A stretch of DNA of 64,000 nucleotides from positions 27,582,309-27,646,308 of the forward strand of contig OZ038398.1 of the NCBI GenBank assembly GCA_964036045.1, written 5' to 3'. Of the stretch, positions 1 through 13,200 are shown piece by piece. Made by a program: the position numbers and the translations under genes. Every line of letters starts with the position of its first letter. Position 1 is the first letter of the stretch. Below the pieces are notes generated by a model. It was not told the origin of the DNA, made no database searches, and saw nothing but the letters and a program-made list of their open reading frames with translations. Source of the stretch: Eutreptiella sp. 'Long Island Sound 2002'. Lineage: Eukaryota; Euglenozoa; Euglenophyceae; Eutreptiales; Eutreptiaceae.

Positions 1-1015
1 ACTGCAGATCACAAAGAAAGCAACGAAACCAGAGAAATGATCACATGGGAACTGCATGACTGAGCGCCAAAAAGAGCCTCTGCGAAACCTCGGCTGTTGA
101 CATTGCAGTCGTGTGACGTCGGTGTTGCAGTGATGTTGCAAGGGCCAAAGAGCTGTTCCCATGCCCAAACCCCCCAAGGCTGCCTGAGGCCACTACGCAG
201 GTTTGGGGCTGCCAGGAGCCCACTCGAGGCTGCACATCGGCTTTAGAGGGGCGAGATGACGTCTGCAGATGGTTGAAAGGTGGTGAATCCAAATCGATGG
301 ACGTCCCATTTCGTGGCGTAAGAGGGACGGGGTTTAGGGCAGCAGCACCACAAGATTCCCACAACTGTACAGCTTCCCTCTTCCACTCGCATCTGGCCGG
401 TAGCCGTACTTTCCCTGGGCCTTGTGATATTGTCACGTACACTGACGAAATGTGCGACTATGGCGCCTGCCATGGACCACGGACCACGGAACTGGCAACT
501 CAGCACTGCACTTGTAGATGTTCTACCGCAACAAAGCAGGAGAAAAAGTGGAACAGACAGTAGTTGGGCTTAGCACACACACACAGGCAGGCACAGACGT
601 ACGCCCGTCCACGTACACACACACAGACACACACACGCACGCGCGCGCGCACGCCCAAGCACACAGGCGTGCGCACGCGCACATAATGTATCAGAACAGA
701 GGTGCTTTGTCAGTGGCATTTGATTCGCAGTGCCTCTAAGACACGGACAGTGGGAGGGACACACAGCAGTCACAGAACCACAAGTCTCTGCAAAGGTACA
801 ACACCGTGCGGAAGCGCACTGGATACCCACGCTACGTCTGGGACACGAGTGCACGATTCTTGGGACCCACAGCCGGACTTCTCGGGCAGAAGGCAGTGAT
901 ACGACACCCACTGCCGGTAGCTTGTTGGCTGCCTGCCGGCCTTTTCCCGCAGCAAACCCATCCGACCCGCATCAGAGCCTCGAATTACTGCCTCAAGCGG
1001 CGCAAGCAATCACAC
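1..1015. other. BMS1 intron; CA/CG dinucleotide tract
   Basis: Contains an imperfect CA-rich tract with CG alternation at about 574-685. No exon with BMS1-like sequence could be recognised, so the next BMS1 exon is probably outside the window. Confidence 0.5.
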
Positions 1016-1245
1016 TTTTTCCGCTTTTCAAGGGCTTCCCAGTACTCGAACTTGGACTTCAGGTCGCTACCCGCCTCCGTACTCTTCGACGGCCCCGAGG
1101 GTCCTGCCGTCTCATCCAACTCGTCATCCTCCATATCATCCCCGTCCCAGTCCTCGTCCTTGTACTCGCCATCATCTTCCAAGTCCGCGCCGCTCTCTTT
1201 GCCCTCCACATCCTCGAATCCGGGATCCGCGTCGAAGTTCGCATC
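1016..1245 (-). CDS. BMS1: BMS1 exon 11 (last exon seen)
   Basis: Starts DANFDADPGFEDVEGKES, equivalent to the GDFEDLETG motif, then an acidic run, and ends FEYWEALEKRKK. The acceptor is CTGGTGCAG|GAT and the donor is AAAAA|GTGTGA, leaving phase 2. No further BMS1 exon was recognised between 1 and 1015. Confidence 0.85.
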
Positions 1246-4200
1246 CTGCACCAGTGCAATGGCGCACGCTTATGGCATGCGTTGGCCGGTGTTCTTGCCA
1301 AAGGGCATGTGGCCCAACCTCTGCCTGGACTATGAAGCTGCGACGATGCCGAACACGCAGTTCCGGCGAAAAATCTGGCCGTTTGACGTTCGGCACTTGG
1401 ATCGTGAAGCCATGGGCCAGAAGGGATTGCGAAGGGCTGGGGGAACAAATGTAAGGGAAAAAACACGGGGGGCACTGGGGGGGAGCTCATCGGAATGAAA
1501 CGGTGGTGAGGCTCGGCGGTGGTCCTCGGCCGAAAAACTCGGCGGTGGTTCGGCCGGCCGATTCGGCCGGCCGAGACCACCGCCGAGGATTTTGGCCGAA
1601 AATTTGGCCGACACCACCGGGCGGTGGTCCGGCCGGCCGAATCGGCCGGCCGGACCACCAGCCGGTTAGGTTCCGGTGGTCCGGCCGGCCGACACCACCG
1701 CCGAGCCGAACCACCGGAAACTAACCGGCCGAGCCGAACCACCGCCGAGGGTACCACCGGTTCATTCCGTCCAGCCCTGGGGGGGGGGGCGGGGGGTCCC
1801 TGACACCAAAAAGAAAAAACTGCTGGCGTGCGCCAAACCCAGTTCGATGGTTCGAGGGTAAGGGACGGCGGTTTGCAGGATAACCGACAGCGATCGAATA
1901 GGAACCGACGGCAGTTTCATGGGAGCCAGAGCGGTCTTTGGGGGCGGCCCTCAACGGGGAACACAATCGTGGACGTCCTTACGGACCTCCCTGGGGGGGG
2001 CATGAGCCGTGGGAAAGGTGGGACAGCCGAAGACAAGAAAGGCAAAGCATGTACGAGCGTTTTGGGGCTGGAAGTGCGGGAGACTGTCCCACAGCCCAAC
2101 ATGTGCACAGGGGGGCCTGTCGCATATCAGACACGCGGGGTCTTGCACCAGTGCCGTAGCGTAGCATGGCGTGGGTTTGGACGGGCCTGGGCTCGCGCAC
2201 ACCCCGAACCATCCTAGTCACCCCTGACGCCTCCCTCGCCTGGCGTCTCATCGATTGCGTGTGGCTCCCGACGAGCAACCCCCTGTGTGACATTCCGTCT
2301 GGTTGTTGCTCCTTTACGGGGCCCTGGACGGTCACCCGTTCTTCCCTTCGCATGTTACGTCGGGTCGCTACTTTCTGTCGGCCACTGCGGCCAGTGCTCT
2401 TGCTGGTGTCGTTTCCGCGTTCGCGGAGCCCAGTAGTTGGTGTGTTGGGGCTGTGCTGAATGTGGAATGGTGTGCCGTTTGCGTGTCAGCGGCGCCCAAT
2501 AGTTGGCGTATTGAGGATGTGCTGGTTGTTGCCGGGGTCGTTTGACCCCCCCCCCCCCTGGGGGCAATGGGGACTGCATGCGGAATGCACGCTTCGACCC
2601 CTCTTCTCGGGCCGCCTCGTGCAACAGTTGCTAGAGCCAGCCAGAGTTGTATCTGGAGCCCAGGTACAGCCGGCTGCAAAAAGCAAAACGACCACGTTCA
2701 GCCCCTTTTGGAGGTTTTTAAGAGGCAGGGATGCCAGACGTCACAGTTCATGGGGGCTGCGCAGCTCGAACACAATGATGTAGAGGTTACAGCCGAGCAC
2801 CCACGGGACTTTCAAGACAAACTGCGGCAAGAGCAAATGGCCAACAAGGGCAGGCGAATGGTTTGGCCGTTCGTACACTGCCGGATACAATGCCGTACCT
2901 CCGAGGGGGCGGGTAGGTCGCCGCGGCCGGTCCGTAGATGCAGACCCCCCCCCCCCCACATGCCCCTCTCTTTGGCTTTGCGACAGGTAGTCACGCAGTG
3001 GCGACCATCCAGAAGAAGGGGAGGTTTGGGCAAAGGTGGACTTTTTTCACCGGTTTGGGCACGGGAGAGTGCTATATATTGCGTGTGCACGGGTGCTGTG
3101 CGTCGTTTGTGCGCGGGTCTGGCGGTTTGTCGGTGCTCGTGTCGGAAGAGTGACAGGATGGCCATGGCACTGGCACTCCGTTCCGCGCACAACGTCTCAT
3201 GGCCCTCACCACCCGCAACGGCGGAGGTTCATCCTTCCGGTCTTCCCCTGCAGCAGTACACGACGGTGCTTGGGGTTCCAGCGGCTGTCGTGCAACGGGA
3301 CACACAGTGTGTGGGGGGGGGGGGGGGTTCGTGCCAAGTCGGCCTCGCGGTGGTAAATTTCGCTGCGGGAAATTTCCCGGAAGCCCCTGGATTTTGTGGG
3401 GGAAATTTCGCGGACACTCCCAGAAATGTTATGGCGTGTAGTGCTTTGCTGGCTCGGTGTAGCTTAACCACAGGTGCCAGTTGCACGGACCTGGATTTTG
3501 TGTGGGAAATTTCGTGGCCAATTTGAAAAAACGCGAAATTTCGCACACGAAATTGACTGCCCCCAAACCCCCCCCCCCGCCCCTGCACGACCGGCACGCG
3601 GCACGTGGCACGGGATTCTGCACCTCCTCCTGCTCTTGGCCGGCGCTCCAATCCCCCGTCACGAACAGGTTGCGGATGCTCTCGCGCACCTCCTCCTCGC
3701 CCCAGTCCAGCATCTTCGCGGGCCGCTCACGCGTCACGTCCGGGGCATTGAGCAGGTCCTCCGTGTCCACCTTCGTGAACATGGGGCCCATCCCTTCGTT
3801 CATCTGCAGAGATGAGGCGTGGTCGACAGCCAAATCCATACAAGATCCTTACTACGCCATCGCTTTTGTTTGTACAACCATTCTGAACCTAACTTCTGTG
3901 GTTTGACCCTGTTGAATTATTCTTTGCAATCAAGTTCGGTCAGAGCCGTTGGGTGGAGGCTGCAAATCCAACTGTACCATTTTGCTACATCCTGAACACT
4001 TGATTGCAGGAAGGGCTCTTCGAGGTTCATCCCCACCCACCTGCAAACCACCTGTGCCCGGCCCCCATTCCCCCTCAAGACCAACCTCTGGTCCAGCTCC
4101 ATACCACCAGCAGTCCACCTCCCGGCCTCCATGCCACCACCAGTCCCATCGCCTCCATACCGCCTCCATACCGCCTCCATACCGCCTCCATACCGCCTCC

Positions 4201-7200
4201 ATACCGCCTCCATACCGCCTCCAGACTGCCTCCATACCGCCTCCATACCGCCTCCATACCGCCTCCATACCGCCTCCATACCGCCTCCATACCGCCTCCA
4301 TACCGCCTCCATACCGCCTCCATACCGCCTCCATACCACCTCCATACCGCCTCCATACCGCCTCCATACCGCCTCCATACCGACTCCAGACTGCCTTCAT
4401 ACCGCCTCCATACCGCCTCCATACCACCTCCATACCACCTCCATACCGCCTCCATACCACCTCCATACCGCCTCCATACCGCCTCCATACCGCCTCCATA
4501 CCGACTCCAGACTGCCTCCATACCGCCTCCAGACTGCCTCCATACCGCCTCCATACCACCTCCATACCGCCTCCATACCGCCTCCATACCGCCTCCATAC
4601 CGCCTCCATACCGCCTCCATACCGCCTCCATACCGCCTCCATACCGCCTCCATACCGCCTCCATACCGACTCCAGACTGCCTTCATACCGCCTCCATACC
4701 GCCTCCATACCACCTCCATACCACCTCCATACCGCCTCCATACCACCTCCATACCGCCTCCATACTGCCTCCAGACCGCCTCCAGACCGCCTCCAGACCG
4801 CCTCCAGACCACCTCTATCTCTATCCAGTCCGCCTCTAAACTACCTCCATACCACCAGCAGTCAACCTCCGTTGACCTGCAGTCCACCCCCACGACCTCC
4901 CACGAACCCTCCAGTCCACCTCCAGTCTCAGCTGCATACAAACTCCGAATCACCCCTCTACAATCCCCAGTACCCCTTCAATCCTGCGCCAAAGCTCCAT
5001 TGCAACGCAGAGCAGTGAATAAAAGACTCCTCCAGACCTTGCTCACGGCACGGGGCTTGGGGTTTGGAACTGAATTGAACCACCGCCGTTCACACATCCC
5101 TGCCCCAGCATGAAGGTGCGGGGAGTATGTTGAGGCCCGAAGGGCTGAATCAGGCCTAAGGCGTGAGGGGCTGCCATTATGAACAATCTCATCCGCGTGT
5201 ACAATGCATTGTAGAACCCCGCAAGGGTGAAATCAGAAGAGCAAACGGTGACGAGGGGGGTCAAAAAAATTTCTGGTTCGAGGGGGGAGTTTCTGAATTC
5301 CGCATTTCATTCCAAAAATTGTAAATACACCCAAGTGAGGTGAAATTATGTTCGCTAATCACTTGGAGTGAAAATACAATAGGGCATTTCAGCGTCTGAA
5401 CCATTGAGGGAACCTGGTGAGCGGTGTCAGACTTGGGCACTTGAGCACTCAGGCTTAGGATAACCGCAACCCTTGCAATGCGTCAGGTTACGCCTCGCCA
5501 CCACCTCAGCTCTTTCCATGAAATCCTTGGCACATGCCTTAGCTTGGTTGGCTGCGTAACCCCTGCCCGTGTCGGGCTCCCCTTAGCAAACTGCTGTTCC
5601 ACTTTGGCGTAGGTTGGGGAGTCTGGAGGGGCGGGGTCCAGCCCTACCTGTAACCATGTGTGTAACCATCGGTTTGCACTCTTGCATGCGAGAAAAGAGA
5701 CATGCTCTGGGTTTTCTCTGAAGCATCTGGTGTGCAGTTCTGCACAGACACACTGCACAAGTCTGGGCCCAGCAACACAGGAACAGTCGTGCTGTACAAA
5801 GCCACACATGCCCCCCCCCCCTTGCAGCACATGCCCCGGCCTTCCCACGCTTGGGCCCTGCAATGCAGTCCGTCTGGGGAGAAGGTCTGAGACCCAAAGG
5901 TTCATGTACCAAGACCAGCCCAAAATTATTTCTGGCCATCAACGTGAGTTTCCCCTAAGGATTTTTCTGCTGGACCTCCTCCTTAAAATGAAGCGGCATT
6001 GAGGGCTACACCTGCGCACCGCAGGGCGCGCCGCAGGGCATTCCTCTCAATAATAATCATCTCAAACTGCAGAAACAGTGAAACTTGCAACAAGAAGGAA
6101 AAACCACCATTCCATGACCATTTGGAGTACTTGCCTCTACAAACCCACTAAGTGGTGGGGGTTGGGTTGGGGGGGGGGGGTGCACATTGATCTGTTGACA
6201 CCATCGCTCTCTACAATTAAGAGACTACGTCCCCGGCTCGAGGGCGAGATCTTCAATGAGCAACAAATGACATTTGTATAGCGCCTTGTCTTGTCTGATC
6301 TGGCGCTCAAAGCACACTTAGACGCTGCCATAGGTTTCGTTTAGCTGAGTCCACCAGATTTTTAGGTGCCCGAATCGGCAACGAATCTTGAATATCTTTG
6401 ACATGTCGTTGAGTTAGGGCCCAAGGCCAAGACATAGCCCCAACCGGAAAGGGGCCTATCTATATCGCTTAGGGTGCCCCCCCACACACAAAAAAGGGAG
6501 TGCTTAGGGGACCTATTGCACAATGTAGAGGGGTGGTGTGTGCAAAAAACAGTGAATACGATGACAATGCATTGCCTGTCTTGTTTGCTGTTGGAATTAT
6601 TCCCAATGCGTGCCGCAGGCGCACCGCAGGCGCCATAGGCGCCCCAGGGGAGGAGCCCTCATTGGCCTGGGCCCACAATACCACACAATGCAGCACACGC
6701 CTCAGCCGCAACGCCCCGGCCCTCACAGTGCCACATGGCCTGCGCCCCTGCCTGTGCCTATGCCTGTGCCCATGCCTGTGCCACCTGCCTGTGCCCATGG
6801 TTGCTGGGCACTGCAACGCAAAAAGCCCTCAGGCCTGGAGTGGGTGAACAAGCACCTCAAACTCATCCAAATCCAGAAGGTCATGCTTCCCCTGTTCTGG
6901 TGGCTTCCAACTCGATGGCAACAATTTGGCCTTTGCTGCTGCCTGTGCGTCATCCTCATCGTCATCGTCGTCGTCATCGTCATCGTCGTCGTCCTTCCCT
7001 TCCGGCGCACTCTGCAGCAATGCGACACAGTCAACCTCGGTGCAAATGCGTGCCGCTTTGGCATAGAGACGCCCTGTTAATTTGGAGGATACACTAAACA
7101 CACAAAGTGCTCGTTTGGGATGGATACACAGCTGACAAACTGTCAGCCTGCAGGGCTGGAAGGGCCATCCACTCCCCTGGAAGGGCCATCCCCCAGGGCC

Positions 7201-10200
7201 ATCCACTCCCCTGCCGGCCCCGACTGGCTCCACATGCAGTCACATAACGTGGCGCTCGGAGCGTATCCCCCACCACAAGTGATGTTGGCAGCGCAGCAGG
7301 GGCAGAGGGTGCCGGACCAGCAACTGATATTCAGTGCCACGCTACATTTCCAACCGATTGCCCTTGACGTTGCTGGCGGAGGCTGTGGCCCACACCCAGC
7401 TATCATGACAGGAGGGGTGCTGGCCTGAACCCCCCGCTCCTCTTCAGGGATGTCAGCCTGCAGGGCTGGAAGATTTTGGTTTTCCAATCCTTGTACTCAA
7501 AATCATCCCAACACCAACAAGCATCAGCACAACAAAGACCATGGCTCCCTGAGATGAATGTGCTTTAGAAGTGGAGGAGGGGGCAAGAGGGGGGGGGTGA
7601 GGGGGTCCAGGGTGAGGGGGGCTCCCTCCTCCTATGGTTGTCAGCCGTTCTAATACATCCCTGCCCACACCATGAGCTGCAGCCGCATCAAGCAGACTTC
7701 GCCATGTGCGAGGGGGGGGGCGAGGGGGCGGTGGACTGGAACAAAATACATGCCACATGGCCCGCGTGGGCCTGAAGCACTGTTTCAACCCCCCGAAACG
7801 TCCCAAATTAGACCCAGCAAAGGCCTCCGGCACATCAGCACTATACTGGGCCGCGGAGCGCAGACCCACATACCTCCTCAGTGTCGGACTTAAATACAGC
7901 CCGTCGCCGTTTGGATCCATCGGGTCGCGTGTCAGATACCCCCTCCGCAGCGTCGTCATCGTCATCGTCATCGTCATCGTCGTCGTCGTCGTCGCTGTCT
8001 CCGTCATCCTCGTTGTCGTCGAAGTCATCATCGACCTCCATGTCGTCCCGCGAGGACTCCGCCTGGGAATGCACAACACACAATCCAATGGGGGGCTCTC
8101 AGGAGCCATCCATACACCGACACCGCGCCCATCATAGGGACGTTACAATCCCCACACCAATGGCTCAGAGGGCCCTCCAAATCTTCACGGTCTGGGAATG
8201 ACTGAAAGTGAAGGCTGCCGCCGGTAAGACAACTGCCCCAATCTCACCTCCCAAAACACGTTTCCCCACCGCCTGGGGACGAACCATGTATACCATTTCC
8301 TTTCCAAAACTTGAAGAATTGCGCACATCCGAACTTACTGGCGTACCTACTGAGCCTTTGCATGGCAAACACCTTCCCCCCACCTCCTCCGAGATACCCA
8401 ATGCTGAGGCGAAGCAAACGGGTCCGGTCCAAGTTTGCGTTATTCCCGCAGCCCAGGCCGAGTGGCCAGCAAAGGCTGGGTCACTGGTCCTCCTCCTCCG
8501 CTCCTCTGCCAAAAATTTGGTATTAACGAATTGCCCCTCATATTGGCCAAAACCCACTCGTTCCGCACCTGTGCACTGCAGAAAGAGGGTCTTCCTGAAC
8601 GCCCCCTCCCGCTCCCTGGAAGCGCAGCGCCCCACTGATATTTTGATGATCCAGAAGACCCTGGGCTTGTGTTACAGTTCTCACATCAGATGTGGTGCAA
8701 AACACACACTGAATTTCACAGCAGGGGAACGACCAACTGGTGGACCAACTGGCAGGGGGGTGGGCGCCACAGGGACAGCGATGCTGCAGTGGAGCAACCT
8801 GACCTGCAAAACTGCACCCCTCTTTCCCAACGAGGGATGGGGGCGTGCTTCAACCATTCCCTTGACCCAGTCCTGTACCGGCGAACGGGGTACTATGTGG
8901 CACAACTGGTGTCCTCGTCGGTCGGAGTGATTTGTGTGTGCATGTCGGGCGGGAAGCGTTGGGGGGGGGGAAGGGGGATAGTGGGAAAGACGGCAGTAGT
9001 CTATTAAGGTCCAGTGCGCTCTTATGCAAGGAGGGAGAGAGATCCTTTTTCCCTGCAGGGCAATGGCTGAAACAGGTTTCCTACGACCTGTGCTGCTGAG
9101 GTCCTGATGGAGTACGCCTGGGCACCGATTGCACATTTGATGGCTCTGGAGCTTTTTGTAGAAGGGTCTAGTTTGGACAGACTTTCTGGCGAACCCGTGA
9201 TAGAAGGGCACTGTGCACAAATGTCCATGCTCTTCTAGGGAGTGGCGCAGAGGGATTGAAAGGCATCTTCCTGGCATGCGATTCATCGGTGGGATTTGCA
9301 GTACCTCCCCATGCTTTCAGCTTCATGAGGGTATAGTTTTGGGGTTCAAAATACCATGGGCAACTACCTCTGCAGGGGTGCAGGAATCACCTCGCAGAGG
9401 TTGTTAGATCAAAGCCAGGCAGGCGTGTATATGGGGAAAACGCCACATACCCCCCCATTTTGGCCTTTTTGGGCCTATTCGCGTACCCTACCCCAAGGGG
9501 TTGAATTGTTGGTTTAACCCCTTGTAAAATCATTATTTTGTCCAATAAACGCATCCCCCAATGAGTTTTTGGTCCGGACCCCCCCAGACCCCCCCCACTT
9601 GAAACCCACTTTTTTGAGGTTTTGAGGGAGGGGGGGGGGGGTGGGGGGGTGGGGGTGGGGGGGGGTCAAAAAATGACCCCCCATTTTTTGGGTCGAAAAT
9701 CATGAATCTTTTGGTTTTTTTTGATTTTGAGCCGAAAAAGTGTTTCCGGGTCCCGACCCCATAGGGTTTGTATGGGGCGGAGTGGGACGAGCCCTTACGC
9801 AGTTTATGCACTTTTCAGCCATTTTTGCTATGTTGGCGGTTTGGGCGACCTCGGTGACCCCGTGGTATCCACTTTGAGGGGTGTGAGTGGGGATGTTGTG
9901 ACAGCATCTGCCTCCTAGTATACGGAAGGACGTTTTTTGCAGTCTCTAGCCATGCTTAGGGCCGTTCACAACCCGTGCCAAAAACGCAAAATGGCTCTTT
10001 CCACCAATAATGGCTTAGTGAATGGGCTGGTACACAACCTGCTTATGCAGTTTTTTACCCTGGACAGCTCAAAAATCGAAGTTTCCGAAACTTATTTTTT
10101 TGACATCGTGATCACCTAAAATGACCATCCAAGGTATGTAAAGCATGTTTTAGGCCGTATTTACGTGTTTTTCACCCGATTTGGGTATTAGGTCCGGGGG

Positions 10201-13200
10201 GGGGGGGTCTTCCAACGGATTGGTACACAACCTGCTTATGCAGTTTGTCAACCTGGGAAGCTCAAAAATGGAAGTTTTCGAAACTTGTTTTTTTGATGTT
10301 GTGACCACTTAAAATGACCATCCAAGGTATGTAAAGCATGTTTTAGGCCGTATTTACTTGTTTTTCACCCAATTTGGGTATAAGGTGGGGGGGGGGGGGT
10401 CTCCCAAGGGATTGGTACACAACCTGCTTATGCACTTTTTCACCCCGGGCAGCTCAAAAATCGAAGTTTTCGAAACTTGTTTTTTTGATACCGTGATCAC
10501 CTAAAATGATCATCCAAGGTATGTAAAGCATGTTTTAGGCTGTATTTACGTGTTTTTCACCCGATTTGGGTATTAGGTCCAGGGGGGGGGGGTCCTCCCA
10601 AGGCATTGGTACACAACCTGCTTATGCAGTTTTTCACCCTATGCTGCTCAAAAATCGAAGTTTTCGAAACTTGTTTTTTTGATATTGTGACCACCCAAAA
10701 TGACCATCCAAGCTATGTAAAGCATGTTTTAGGCCGTATTTACATGTTTTTCACCCTATTTGGGTATCAGGTCGGGGGGGGGGGGGGGGGTGGCTCCCAA
10801 GGGACGGGTGCACAACCTGCCTATGCAGTTTTTCACCCCGGACAGCTCAAAAATGGAAGTTTTTGAAACTTGTTTTTGTGATATTGTGATCACCTAAAAT
10901 GACCATCCAAGGTATGTAAAGCATGTTTTAGGCCGTATTTACGTGTTTTTCACCCGATTTGGGTATTAGGTCCAGGGGGGGGGGGGGTGTCTCCCAAGGG
11001 ATTGGCACACAACCTGCTTATGCAGTTTGTCACCGTGGGCAGCTCAAAAATCGAAGTTTTCGAAACTTGTTTTTCTGATATTGTGACCACCTTAAATGAT
11101 CATCCAAGGTATGTAAAGCACGTTTTAGGCCGTATTTACGTGTTTTTCACCCGATTTGGCTATTAGGTCCAAGGGGGTGGGGGGGGGTCTCCCAAGGGAT
11201 TGGTACACAACTTGCTAGTGCAGTTTTTCACCCTGGGTAGCTCAAAAATCGAAGTTTTCGAAACTTGTTTTTTTGATACCGTGATCACCTAAAATGATCA
11301 TCCAAGGTATGTAAAGCATGTTTTAGCCGGTATTTATGTAGTTTCCACCCTATTTTGGGTGTGTGTTGCTCGCGGTAGATTCTCTGCGAGGTGGACTTGC
11401 CGAAGGCAATAGAATTTCCACGTACAACCAACCTCTTGTGACACAATCACACGCCAAAAACCAAACACCCCATGGGTATACCCTCCGAGTAGCTATCGGT
11501 TGTCCCAGCATCACAGCGCTACCTTCTTTCCGGACTTCCAATTGTGTTTCAGAAAATTGGAGGAACCTGAGCGGATGTGTAATCCAGATTTGAGGTGCTG
11601 TTATGGTGAACGGTGGCTTTTCCCAAACTCCGTGATGATGATGGATCTCATGTCACTTCTTTGCCTACCTATCTCCACAAATTTACTTTGGCTCTTGATT
11701 CCAAGAATGGGTGTAGGGGGGAAGAAATCCCGCCGCACCTCCCCCACCGGGTCCCCCGATGGTTGCAACCACGATTATGATTCCGGTCCACGGCAGGGGT
11801 GGATATAGTGGGGGGGGGGGTCCCCCCCCAGCCCCCCCCCCCCCCCCCCCCCGATGACGATTACGATTGCGATTTACCCGTTTGACTGACCTAGCAATTT
11901 TGCCAGCAGTTTTACAAGAGGACTGATGGCCCAAAAAGGCACCAAAGCAGGTGATACCCTGCATTTCATCCCAGGACAATCAATCTATGAGCCTGTGCAT
12001 ATACCGTTGTACTACTGAGCCAACCTGCCAGCCCTGAACACAAGACAATACATTGCACAGCGGTTGGTATATCCCATGAAGACAGTCCATACAGTGCAAT
12101 CATTTCTTGACACATTTTGCCAAAATGGCTTGCAATTCCGAATCATCTTTGCCTGAACTGCCTGAGCTAATTGTAATCGTAATCGTCATTCCGTCATCAC
12201 TGCCTCCTGGCTCAACAGCCCCCCCCCCCGACCCCCACCTTGGTCATGTCGTCACTATTATATCCACCCCTGGTCCACGGCAGTAGCTGGCAGCAACTAT
12301 CATACTGTCACCCAAACCTAAGCTTGATCAAATGGTTCACCAACGTCACTACAGCGTTTTTTGACATTCATTCATCAGCCTGCAGGGTGAGTGTGGCAAT
12401 GCAGTGGTCAGAGGGGCGGCAAACTCGGGGGCGGGCAGTGAGGTAACCGGGGTCACACTGGAAAATTCGGAGGTTTCCATTGTGTTCAGTCGGGTGAACG
12501 CTGTTGCGCAAGCGATGGGGAACGGTCCTGCCTTGGCACCAGAAGCATTCAACCACAGGTCTACCCAGGTCCGCAAAGCCAATACCTTCTGCCCCTTGGC
12601 CAGAAGGGAGATCTCAGCCCCCTTGAGCTTCTCGTCGACGTGGTACTGATCACTGGCAAGCTCCTTCAGCATTTCAACACCCAGTCCCACCTGCTTCGTT
12701 GATTGATCGACGGTCAAAAACACTGCATGCTTGTCGTACACCAAGTCCCCTGATAAAAAACCACACGCGGCACCCCAATCCATCAAGTGGGAAACATTTC
12801 AGGCCTCGGTGGGTTCGCAGGCATGCACCCCAGTCAAACATGCCACCAGCATTCAGCAGGGAAATAGGGTTTCAGTAGGAATCGGCTCCTCATCATGCCA
12901 CACACCCCTGTCACATCCACAATTCAGTGGAACGTGGCCCCATCTTTTCTACGGCTCGGGGCGTTCTGTCCGCACGCGTCACGTTGGGACCCAGCAGCCA
13001 CCGGCAACCGCTCGTTTCTGCCACCGACTTTAAGCAAATTCGAGGTGATTTGGCGTTGACGGACAGCCATGAGGGGCAGACACCCGTGAGAGATTGAAAG
13101 GCGGACGGGCAGCAATGGCGGACGGATATCAACGACGGACAGACGCCCGCAAAGGTTGCACTGCCACAGTTGACGGCTGCACTCTGTTACATTCCCATCA

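Larger units (their letters stand above)
8063..12585. other. BMS1 intron 7, dense in repeats
   Basis: Contains a G-rich, T-rich block (9560-9680), the ~195-bp satellite (10025-11355) and a hAT-type MITE (11794-12272). Open frames here give no recognisable protein. A possible 57-base exon at 8367-8423 was rejected because it reads into a stop. Confidence 0.6.

Noticed and set aside
3930-5113. Long ORFs on both strands (up to 369 codons) over the 11-bp repeat
   Set aside because: They arise because the repeat unit has no stops. The region is a BMS1 intron and codon periodicity follows the 11-bp unit, not a protein.
7453-8109. 218-codon minus frame with a hydrophobic C-terminal segment
   Set aside because: It overlaps BMS1 exon 8 in another frame. 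The hydrophobic end follows a G/C-rich low-complexity part and shows no family match.
8367-8423. Possible 57-base BMS1 exon with good-looking splice sites (CGCCTCAG and CAGTAG|GTACGC)
   Set aside because: In the required phase it ends in TAG, and no frame resembles BMS1.
10025-11355. CRISPR-like array
   Set aside because: The whole unit repeats with no short repeat/unique spacer pattern, and the context is eukaryotic.
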